DNA of 13,808 nucleotides from CAZQKE01 sp964593865 (GTDB taxonomy: Bacteria > Chloroflexota > Anaerolineae > JAAYZQ01). The notes below the pieces were generated by a model. That model saw nothing but the letters and a program-made list of their open reading frames with translations. It was not told the origin of the DNA and ran no database searches. Positions 7,275 through 13,581 of this stretch are shown here, one piece after another; the stretch's first letter is position 1, and each line of letters opens with the position of its first letter. Both the position numbers and the translations under genes were made by a program. Location: NCBI GenBank assembly GCA_964593865.1, contig CAZQKE010000088.1:1-13808 (forward strand), read 5' to 3'.

Positions 7275-7285
7275 ACGCGGTGCAC

Positions 7286-7313
7286 ATTATACCATATTTC
7301 GGGGATTTTGCAA
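7286..7313 (-). promoter_or_regulatory. Sigma-70-type promoter of the tRNA-Val/T-box/thrS unit
   Basis: On the minus strand, TTGCAA (7313-7308), a 16-bp spacer and TATAAT (7291-7286). Transcription would start about 5 bases before the mature tRNA 5' end. No equally good promoter lies between the tRNA and the T-box. Confidence 0.8.
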
Positions 7314-7419
7314 ATTCGGGCTGTGGTTGTTCCGGGATTGATTTCCGCTACGGTGTACCGTGCGGACCCGTTTTGCTTGGCAAAGGGTGTTCCCTCTTAA
7401 GAATCTGTCGTTTAAATGG

Positions 7420-7442
7420 AAAAGCCCCACTCGGCGGTGGGG
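7420..7442 (-). terminator. Rho-independent terminator downstream of rpsT
   Basis: On the minus strand, stem CCCCAC/GTGGGG (7442-7437 with 7430-7425), six-base loop CGCCGA, then CTTTTCC. It lies about 50 bases after the rpsT stop codon and separates rpsT from the tRNA-Val promoter. The roughly 100 bp between it and that promoter show nothing recognisable. Confidence 0.7.
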
Positions 7443-7491
7443 ACACGCCCCTGTGGTCGCGCAACCCCAGGAGCAAAAGGAGGCACGCCGG

Positions 7492-7773
7492 TTAGGCGGC
7501 CTGGGCTTGGGCTTTGGCCTTGTTCAGCCTTTGCATCAGGCGCGATTTGCGCCGGGCAGCATTGTTCTTGTGGATGACGCCTTTTTGGGCCGCCTTGTCC
7601 AGCGCGCTGACCGCCTTGCGGACCATCATCTCCGCCTCGTCCAGGCGGCCTTCTTCGATCAACTTGCGGGTCTTTTTGATGTAGGTGCGTGCCCGCGAGC
7701 GGTAAACCTGGTTGATCCGACGCCGTCGCTCCGAACGGCGGATATTTTTGATTGCCGATTTCGTATTTGCCAA
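7492..7773 (-). CDS. rpsT: 30S ribosomal protein S20
   Basis: S20 is a small basic protein that binds 16S rRNA early in 30S assembly. The 93-residue product has the family's length and its characteristic N-terminus, ANTKSAIKNIRRSERRRRIN after the initiator. A Lys/Arg-rich helical body follows (RARTYIKKTRKLIEEG, then KGVIHKNNAARRKSRLMQRL), with an Ala-rich end. The family alignment places the start at the TTG codon 7773-7771, since the residue after it is the usual second Ala; no ATG or GTG fits. GGAG lies only 2 bases before TTG and AGGGG about 8 bases before, so the spacing is unusual. E. coli rpsT also starts with UUG, which there is part of S20 autoregulation; whether the same holds here is inference. 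It is transcribed alone from a strong promoter. Confidence 0.95.
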   Translation of the reverse strand: MANTKSAIKNIRRSERRRRINQVYRSRARTYIKKTRKLIEEGRLDEAEMMVRKAVSALDKAAQKGVIHKNNAARRKSRLMQRLNKAKAQAQAA

Positions 7774-7807
7774 CGCTCCTACCCCTTTCCTATCAGAATG
7801 CGGGGAC

Positions 7808-7836
7808 ATTATAGCCGATCCCAGGGGATAAGTCAA
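7808..7836 (-). promoter_or_regulatory. Sigma-70-type promoter of rpsT
   Basis: On the minus strand, TTGACT (7836-7831), a 17-bp spacer and TATAAT (7813-7808), a near-consensus promoter. The start of transcription should fall near 7801, giving a 5' untranslated region of about 28 bases before the TTG start codon. Confidence 0.85.
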
Positions 7837-7917
7837 ACATCGCCTCCCCCAAGTCTCGGTGTATTCCAACTCTCTCCGTGCCAATTTTGCTATAACAACA
7901 CATAATTTTTCCTAACA

Positions 7918-7949
7918 TGACGTCACCTAAACTTGACACACGTCACCTA
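7918..7949. promoter_or_regulatory. Candidate operator: repeated CGTCACCTA around the -35 box of the PocR-domain regulator gene
   Basis: CGTCACCTA occurs twice, at 7921-7929 and 7941-7949, exactly 20 bp (about two helical turns) apart on the same strand. The first copy overlaps the palindrome TGACGTCA (7918-7925). The second overlaps an inverted TGAC-ACAC-GTCA (7934-7945) that includes part of the -35 hexamer. Position and spacing fit a repressor or activator site, perhaps for the regulator itself. Binding is inferred. Confidence 0.45.
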
Positions 7950-7961
7950 TGGTGCTATAAT
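7933..7961 (+). promoter_or_regulatory. Consensus sigma-70 promoter of the PocR-domain regulator operon
   Basis: TTGACA (7933-7938), a 17-bp spacer and TATAAT (7956-7961): both hexamers match the consensus perfectly. The expected transcription start, about 7 bases after the -10, coincides with the A of the ATG at 7968, predicting a leaderless mRNA. Confidence 0.88.
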
Positions 7962-7967
7962 GTCCCC

Positions 7968-8756
7968 ATGACCGAGATGGATACACTATTGACGACAAAA
8001 CAGTTGCAGGACCTGCTCCAGGTGGATCGGGTCACGATCTACCGCATGTTGGGGGACGGTCGGTTGCGGGGCTTCAAGGTCGGCGGGCAATGGCGGTTTT
8101 CCCGCCGCGAGATTGAAGCGTGGCTCCAGGGGCAGCAGGTCGGTTGGGAGGCCGCAGAACCCCCTCAGGCCGGGGCCGAGCTGCGTCCTTCCCCGGAAAC
8201 TCTCCCCTTGGCCTGCATCCAGGCCATCCAGTCGGTTTTTGCCGAGGCGTTGGGTCTGGGGACCATCACCACCGCCGTAAACGGCGAACCGTTGACCGAG
8301 CTAAGTAACTCTTGCGAGTTCTGCAACCTGATCTACAACACCGAGGCCGGGCGGCAACGGTGCATCACCTCTTGGCAAGCAGCGGCCCGGCGGCCCGGCA
8401 CGACGCCACAGTTGGCCACCTGCCACGCCGGGTTGCGCTACGTCTGGGGGCGAATCATCGTCCAGGGGGAGTTCGTAGCCGCCACGTACGCCGGGCAGTT
8501 CCTGGATCAATCGCCCAACGGTGACTGGTCGGCCCGCATTGCAAAGCTCTCGGCCCTGACCGGCGTGGAAGAGGATAAGCTGCGCGATGCTTTGCAGCGC
8601 GTCCCCGTGTTGGATGAAACCCGCCGACAACAGGTCCCCCGCTTGCTCCGGCGCGTCGCCGAAACCTTTTCCAAGATCGGTGAGGAGCGGCTGAACCTAT
8701 TGGGGCGATTACAACGCATTGCCGAAATCACAGGATCGGTCAATGTACCGAGATAG
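7968..8756 (+). CDS. Transcriptional regulator: excisionase/MerR-like HTH plus PocR sensory domain
   Basis: The 262-residue protein joins two modules. Residues 6-56 form a winged-helix DNA-binding domain of the excisionase/MerR-like family: LLTTKQLQDLLQVDRVTIYR, GRLRGFKVGGQWRFSRREIE, AWLQ. Residues about 75-215 match the PocR ligand-binding domain, with the conserved cysteines Cys116 and Cys119 (SCEFC), Cys132 (RCITSW), Cys152-His153 (TCHAGL) and a GQF segment. PocR is the activator of propanediol and cobalamin genes in Salmonella; the ligand of this stand-alone form is unknown, and the Cys/His set could bind a metal or sense redox state (inference). The ATG at 7968 lies 7 bases after a perfect -10 box and has no Shine-Dalgarno, so translation is probably leaderless; a second ATG at 7977 is possible. 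The stop codon overlaps the Shine-Dalgarno of the oxidoreductase gene that follows, which it presumably controls. Confidence 0.88.
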   Translation: MTEMDTLLTTKQLQDLLQVDRVTIYRMLGDGRLRGFKVGGQWRFSRREIEAWLQGQQVGWEAAEPPQAGAELRPSPETLPLACIQAIQSVFAEALGLGTITTAVNGEPLTELSNSCEFCNLIYNTEAGRQRCITSWQAAARRPGTTPQLATCHAGLRYVWGRIIVQGEFVAATYAGQFLDQSPNGDWSARIAKLSALTGVEEDKLRDALQRVPVLDETRRQQVPRLLRRVAETFSKIGEERLNLLGRLQRIAEITGSVNVPR

Positions 8757-8766
8757 GAGAGGAATG

Positions 8767-11700
8767 ATGAAAAACTTGCCGGATTCGTTGCAACAAGAAC
8801 TGCGCCAAATGTTTGGTTCCCGCGTCAGCTTCGACAGGATGGAGCGCAAAATCTACAGCCACGACGTGGGGGTACTGCCGAAGCTGATCAAGCCGGTATT
8901 TGGCAACACCGTCGCGGCAGCCGTGGTCCAGCCCGAAAGCGAAGAGGAACTGGTTGAGTTGGTCAAGTGGGCCAACAAGCACAAGGTCCCCCTTGTGCCC
9001 CGGGCCAAGGCCACTTCCGGCTACGGCGGCGTGCTGCCGGTCAAGGGGGGCCTCTCGGTGGACCTACACCGCTTGCGCAACATTCTGGAAATCGACCCGG
9101 AGGGGCTGACCGCCCGCGTGCAACCGGCGGTGGTGTGGGGCAACCTGGAATACGAGCTGGAAAAGAAGGGCCTGGCCTTGCGGACCTATCCCTCCAGCGC
9201 ACCTTCTTCTACCGTAGGCGGTTGGCTGGCCCAGGGCGGCGTGGGCTACGGCTGCTTTGAATATGGAGCATTCCGCGAAAACGTCGTTTCGGCCCGCGTC
9301 GTGTTGCCCAGCGGTGAGGTGCGCACCTTTGAAGGCGACGACCTAGACCTGATCAGCGACGCCGAGGGAATCACCGGCTTTATCACCGAGATCACGCTAC
9401 GGGTTCGCGCCACCGCGCCCGGTCGGGTTTGGGCCGTGCTCTTTGATTCGGCCCAGGACGTGGCCGCGGCGGTCCGGGACCTGCTCCGGGAAAAGGCTCC
9501 TTTGTGGTCGGTCAGCTTCATCAATCCCACCATGGTCCGCCTCAAGAACAACCTCCCGCCCCGTCTGGAGCACGGACATCCGGTCTACGACCGCCCCACC
9601 ATGCCGGAAGGCTACATCATGGTTCTGGTCGCAGCCACGCCGGAGGATGAGTCGCAGGCCCAAACCCTCATCCGACAAGTCGCCGAGGCCCACGGCGGCA
9701 AGATGTTGGACCGAGAACTCGCCGAGCACGAATGGGAGGAACGGTTCGGCTTGATGCACGTCAAGCGTCTGGGGCCGAGCCTGCTCCCCTCCGAGGTGGT
9801 CGTGCCCGTCGAGGGGCTGGGACAGGCTTTGGAGGAGATTGAAAACGCCGTCAAGCTGCCCCTTTCGATGGAGGCTATGGTCAACGGCAACGGCGAAGTC
9901 ACGCTGTTGGGTTTTATCCCCCATGACGAGCGCAAATTCGGCTACAACATGGCCTTCGGCCTGGCATTGACGGTGTGCAAGATCGCCGAAAAGTACAAAG
10001 GGCGGCCCTATGCGACCGGCTGCTACTTTGCCCGCAAAGCGAACGAGGTGCTGGGGACCGAGCGGGTACAAAAGCTCCGCTCCTTCAAAGAGCAGGTGGA
10101 CCCCAACGGTATCATGAACCCCGGCAAGGTGACGGACAACGGCTTGATCGGAATCTTTATGGGCCTGGCCCGGACCTTCGAGCCGGTGATCCGAGTGGTC
10201 GGCAATAGATTCCCCAGCCCCACGGAGGAACGCATCGAGGGTCAGGGCAAGCGGGGCATCCCCGACAACGTGGCCTGGTACGCCTATGCCTGTGCCCAAT
10301 GCGGCTACTGCGTAGATACCTGCACCGAGTACTACAGCCGGGAGTGGGAATCCACGTCGCCCAGGGGCAAGTGGTTCTTCTTGCGGGAGGTGATGGAAGG
10401 CCGGGAAAAGATGACCCAGGAATGGGTAAACAAGTTTATGGCCTGCACCACCTGTGAGCGGTGCGACGTTGAATGTCCCCTGGAGCTACCCATTGAACCG
10501 TCCTGGATGGATATGCGCGGCACACTGATCCACGAGCAGGATCGCCTCACCTTGCCGCCCTTTGAGATCATGGCCGCCAGCACCCGCAAGGAGAACAACA
10601 TCTGGGGGGCCTACCGCCGCGACCGGGCCGGGTGGACCAAAGGGGTGGACATTGAATTCCCCGACCGGGCCGAGATCGCCTACTTCCCCGGCTGCACCGC
10701 TTCCTATGTGGAGCAGGACATCGCCCAGTCGTCGGCCATGATGTTGCAAAAAGCCGGAATTGAGTTCACCTACTTGGGCGAAGAGGAAGCCTGTTGCGGA
10801 ATCCCCATGCTGGTCTCCGGCAGGTGGGATGTTTGGGAAGACATCCTGCGCCACAACGTAGCCGCCATGAAAAAGCACGGCGTCAAAAAGGTCGTCACTA
10901 CCTGCCCGGCTTGCTGGCTGGTGTGGCATACCTACTATCCACAGTGGGCCGAAAAACTGGGCGTCGAATATGACATTGAGACGGTCCACATCTCCGAAGT
11001 GTTGGCCGAAAGCGTCCGCGAAGGCAAGCTGGAATTCGAGAACGAGGTCAACATGCGCGTCACCTGGCACGATTCTTGCCACATGGGCCGTGCGGGCAGC
11101 ATTTACGAACCGCCCCGCGAGGTACTGACCGCCATCCCCGGCCTGGAGCTGGTGGAAATGGAGCACAACCGAGAGAAAGGTCTTTGCTGCGGCGGTGTCC
11201 TCAGCCTGATTGACAATCCTGAAGCGGCCAAGATCGCCGGAGATATGCGTCTGCGGGAGGCCGAAGATGTCAATGCCGAGGCGATTGTCTCCACCTGCCC
11301 CTGCTGCCAGGTCCAGTTGCGCGTCTCGGTGGACAAGACGGGGCGCGACCTGCCGGTCATGGACTTTGGCGGCATCGTCTGTCAGGCAATGGGCATCCCC
11401 TACCGCGATTCAACCGATTATGCATTGGAGCAATGGCGGACCTTTGAGGCCATGATTGAGCTGCTCCGTCCGGAGGCCATGGCCGACCTGATGATTGAGC
11501 TGATGCCGCAGATGATCGACGCCATGCCCGGTCCCTTCCCCGGCATGATGAAATGGATTCAGAACACTTCGCCGGGGGTGCGCAACGCCATGTTGGCCAT
11601 GATGCGGCCCATCATGCCCAAGATGTTCCCGGTGATGATGCCCGGCATGATGCCCAAGGTCATGCCCGACATGCTGGCCGCCGTCGAAAAGGCCGTTCCT

Positions 11701-11859
11701 ATGCCGGACTATATGAAAGAACAGATGCCCGACCTGATGCCTGCCGCCATGGACAACCTGTTGCCCAAGATGCTGCCGGAGATCATCCCCTACTTTATGC
11801 CCAAGATGGAAGCTTATCTGAAAGGGGAACTGAACGGCAGCGGTAACGGTCACAAATAG
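8767..11859 (+). CDS. GlcD-GlcF-type fusion: FAD-linked oxidase + 2x[4Fe-4S] + two CCG domains, with Met/Pro-rich C-terminal tail
   Basis: The 1030-residue protein is likely a flavo-iron-sulfur dehydrogenase for a 2-hydroxy acid such as D-lactate or glycolate; the substrate is not determinable. The FAD-binding PCMH domain spans about 45-230 (AAVVQPESEEELVELVKWAN, PRAKATSGYGG, PSSAPSSTVGGWLAQGGVG). The FAD-oxidase C-terminal part ends with VDPNGIMNPGKV (about 445-456). Two 4Fe-4S motifs follow: Cys509/512/515/519 (CAQCGYCVDTC) and Cys560/563/566/570 (CTTCERCDVECP). Then come two CCG domains: FPGC643, Cys676-Cys677, TCPAC713-716; and DSC771H, Cys807-Cys808, TCPCC844-847. Residues 899-1030 are a Met/Pro-rich tail absent from ordinary GlcD or GlcF. 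Start choice: AGGAG (8755-8759) is 7 bases before the ATG at 8767; an adjacent ATG at 8764 is equally in frame. Signal peptides and obvious membrane helices are absent. It sits 10 bp after the PocR-domain regulator. Confidence 0.92.
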   Translation: MKNLPDSLQQELRQMFGSRVSFDRMERKIYSHDVGVLPKLIKPVFGNTVAAAVVQPESEEELVELVKWANKHKVPLVPRAKATSGYGGVLPVKGGLSVDLHRLRNILEIDPEGLTARVQPAVVWGNLEYELEKKGLALRTYPSSAPSSTVGGWLAQGGVGYGCFEYGAFRENVVSARVVLPSGEVRTFEGDDLDLISDAEGITGFITEITLRVRATAPGRVWAVLFDSAQDVAAAVRDLLREKAPLWSVSFINPTMVRLKNNLPPRLEHGHPVYDRPTMPEGYIMVLVAATPEDESQAQTLIRQVAEAHGGKMLDRELAEHEWEERFGLMHVKRLGPSLLPSEVVVPVEGLGQALEEIENAVKLPLSMEAMVNGNGEVTLLGFIPHDERKFGYNMAFGLALTVCKIAEKYKGRPYATGCYFARKANEVLGTERVQKLRSFKEQVDPNGIMNPGKVTDNGLIGIFMGLARTFEPVIRVVGNRFPSPTEERIEGQGKRGIPDNVAWYAYACAQCGYCVDTCTEYYSREWESTSPRGKWFFLREVMEGREKMTQEWVNKFMACTTCERCDVECPLELPIEPSWMDMRGTLIHEQDRLTLPPFEIMAASTRKENNIWGAYRRDRAGWTKGVDIEFPDRAEIAYFPGCTASYVEQDIAQSSAMMLQKAGIEFTYLGEEEACCGIPMLVSGRWDVWEDILRHNVAAMKKHGVKKVVTTCPACWLVWHTYYPQWAEKLGVEYDIETVHISEVLAESVREGKLEFENEVNMRVTWHDSCHMGRAGSIYEPPREVLTAIPGLELVEMEHNREKGLCCGGVLSLIDNPEAAKIAGDMRLREAEDVNAEAIVSTCPCCQVQLRVSVDKTGRDLPVMDFGGIVCQAMGIPYRDSTDYALEQWRTFEAMIELLRPEAMADLMIELMPQMIDAMPGPFPGMMKWIQNTSPGVRNAMLAMMRPIMPKMFPVMMPGMMPKVMPDMLAAVEKAVPMPDYMKEQMPDLMPAAMDNLLPKMLPEIIPYFMPKMEAYLKGELNGSGNGHK

Positions 11860-11884
11860 ACCCGGCACAGATCGGCACGACGTT

Positions 11885-11913
11885 GGCCCCCACGCGCAGC
11901 GTGGGGGCCTTTT
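11885..11913 (+). terminator. Rho-independent terminator of the oxidoreductase operon
   Basis: A perfect 11-bp stem, GGCCCCCACGC (11885-11895) with GCGTGGGGGCC (11899-11909), loop GCA, followed by TTTT. It begins 25 bases after the oxidoreductase stop codon and separates it from the lyase-like gene. Confidence 0.9.
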
Positions 11914-11920
11914 GTGTGAC

Positions 11921-11949
11921 TTGCTCCTCCTTTCCTTTTCGGGTATACT
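11921..11949 (+). promoter_or_regulatory. Promoter of the sphingosine-1-phosphate-lyase-like gene
   Basis: TTGCTC (11921-11926), a 17-bp spacer and TATACT (11944-11949). The 5' untranslated region would be only about 14 bases, with AAGGAGG (11958-11964) placed 5 bases before the ATG at 11970. It starts right after the preceding terminator. Confidence 0.7.
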
Positions 11950-11969
11950 ACGCGGGCAAGGAGGCCATC

Positions 11970-13580
11970 ATGAACAACAAAAGCAGTCGTTTCCTTCTGG
12001 CAACAGGATTGGCCGCCGGCGCCGCGGCGTTGGCCGCCCGGCGGTTCCGCCGCCGACCGGAACACCGGCCCGTGCGGTCCGCCTCCGGCCCACCGCAGCC
12101 ATCCCCTCCCCCCGCCGAGGAGGCCCCTCCTTCCACCGCCTACCCCCTGCCCCGCCACCGCACCCCCGCCGAGCAGGTCCTGGCCGCCATGCAGCAGGCC
12201 CGCGACCGGGATGTGCGCTGGCATGAGGGCAAGACCTGGAGCCTGGTCTACCACATCACCGACGACGTGACCGACTTTCTCAAGCAGGCATCCAACCTCT
12301 TTTTCTCCGAAAACGGCCTCAGCCCCATCGCCTTCCCCAGCCTGCAAAAGTTTGAGGCCGAAGTGGTTGCCATGGCCGCCGGGCTGCTGGGCGGCGACGC
12401 CCGGACGGTGGGCAACATCACCTCCGGCGGGACCGAAAGCCTGCTGATGGCCGTCAAAACCGCCCGCGATTGGGGGCGGGCCGAAAAGGGCATCCTGGCT
12501 CCGGAGATGGTTCTGCCGGTGACGGCCCACCCCGCCTTTGAAAAGGCTGCCCACTATTTCGGCGTCAAGGCGGTCCATATTCCCGTCGGTCCCGATTTCC
12601 GCGCCGATGTGGAGGCGGCACGGGCGGCCATCACACCCAACACCGTCCTGCTGGTCGCCTCTGCCCCCTCCTACCCCCAAGGCGTGGTGGACCCCGTGGG
12701 CGAATTGGCCCAGATCGCCCACGAGCGGGGTATCCTCTGCCATGTGGACGCCTGCGTGGGCGGGTTCATGCTGCCCTTTGTCCGCAAGCTGGGCTACCCC
12801 GTGCCCGACTTTGACTTTCGGCTGCCGGGCGTCACCTCCATCTCGGCGGACCTGCACAAGTACGCCTACGCCGCCAAAGGCGCGTCCCTCATCCTCTACC
12901 GGGACCGCGCCCTGCGCCGCTACCAATTCTTTGTCTACACCGATTGGCCGGGCGGCATCTATGCCTCGCCGACCATGGCCGGGACCCGGCCCGCCGGCCC
13001 CATCGCCGCCGCCTGGGCCATCCTCCACTACCTGGGCGAAGAAGGCTACCTGGAATTGGCCGACCAGGTCATGCGCACCGTCGCCCGGCTGCGGGCCGGG
13101 GTGGAGGCCATCGAAGGAGTGCACATCCTGGGCGATCCGGCCATGAGCATTTTAGCCATCGGCTCCGACCGGCTGAACGTTTACGAGATCGCCGACGAGC
13201 TGACCCTGCGCGGCTGGCATTTGGACCGCCAGCAGTTCCCGCCCAGCCTGCATCTGACCGTCACCCCGGCCCATGCCCGCGTCGCCGACCGATTCCTGGC
13301 CGACCTGGAAGAGGCGGTGGCCCACGCCCGCCGCCTGAGCCTGCCCCGCCTGTCCCATGCCCTCGTCGTGGGAGCGGCCCGGACGGCGGCCCGGCTTTTG
13401 CCTCCTGCCTGGATGAGCGCGTTGACCGGCCGCGCTTCCTCCCTGACCGGCCTGCGGGGGGCTGCCGTGCCCCGGCGTTCGGCGGCCATGTACGGCATGA
13501 TGGCCTCCCTGCCCAATCGGGGCGACCTCAATGAGCTGGTGCTGGACGTGCTGGACAATATGACCGCCCTTGCGCGCTGA
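11970..13580 (+). CDS. PLP-dependent lyase/decarboxylase of the sphingosine-1-phosphate lyase family, with N-terminal anchor
   Basis: Family members cleave phosphorylated sphingoid bases to an aldehyde and phosphoethanolamine, or act on related amines; the substrate here is unknown. The 536-residue protein opens with a short hydrophobic stretch (8-22, FLLATGLAAGAAALA), then Arg-rich and Pro-rich linkers (23-60), suggesting a membrane-anchored enzyme. The catalytic region follows the S1P-lyase pattern in order: WHEGKTWSLVYH (84-95), FPSLQKFEAEVV (122-133), TSGGTES (151-157), AHPAF with His187, HVDACVGGF with Asp260 (PLP nitrogen), SADLHKYAYAAKG with the PLP-Schiff-base Lys297 and a second conserved Lys303, and YASPTMAGTRPAGPI. 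All key PLP residues appear intact. The C-terminal 90 residues are Ala/Arg/Leu-rich and less typical. The ATG at 11970 has an ideal Shine-Dalgarno. It is a single-gene unit between a terminator and a repeat cluster. Confidence 0.87.
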   Translation: MNNKSSRFLLATGLAAGAAALAARRFRRRPEHRPVRSASGPPQPSPPPAEEAPPSTAYPLPRHRTPAEQVLAAMQQARDRDVRWHEGKTWSLVYHITDDVTDFLKQASNLFFSENGLSPIAFPSLQKFEAEVVAMAAGLLGGDARTVGNITSGGTESLLMAVKTARDWGRAEKGILAPEMVLPVTAHPAFEKAAHYFGVKAVHIPVGPDFRADVEAARAAITPNTVLLVASAPSYPQGVVDPVGELAQIAHERGILCHVDACVGGFMLPFVRKLGYPVPDFDFRLPGVTSISADLHKYAYAAKGASLILYRDRALRRYQFFVYTDWPGGIYASPTMAGTRPAGPIAAAWAILHYLGEEGYLELADQVMRTVARLRAGVEAIEGVHILGDPAMSILAIGSDRLNVYEIADELTLRGWHLDRQQFPPSLHLTVTPAHARVADRFLADLEEAVAHARRLSLPRLSHALVVGAARTAARLLPPAWMSALTGRASSLTGLRGAAVPRRSAAMYGMMASLPNRGDLNELVLDVLDNMTALAR

Positions 13581-13581
13581 T

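Noticed and set aside
7325..7400. Possible small RNA or hairpin around ACGGTGTACCGT between rpsT and tRNA-Val
   Set aside because: The stem arms leave only two loop bases and there is no promoter or terminator for it.
7774..7884. Longer rpsT reading from 7884
   Set aside because: The extension covers the rpsT promoter and is not part of the S20 family sequence.
11850..13124. 424-codon minus-strand open frame opposite the lyase-like gene
   Set aside because: Gly/His-rich antisense product crossing a clear terminator and promoter; the plus strand encodes an intact PLP enzyme.
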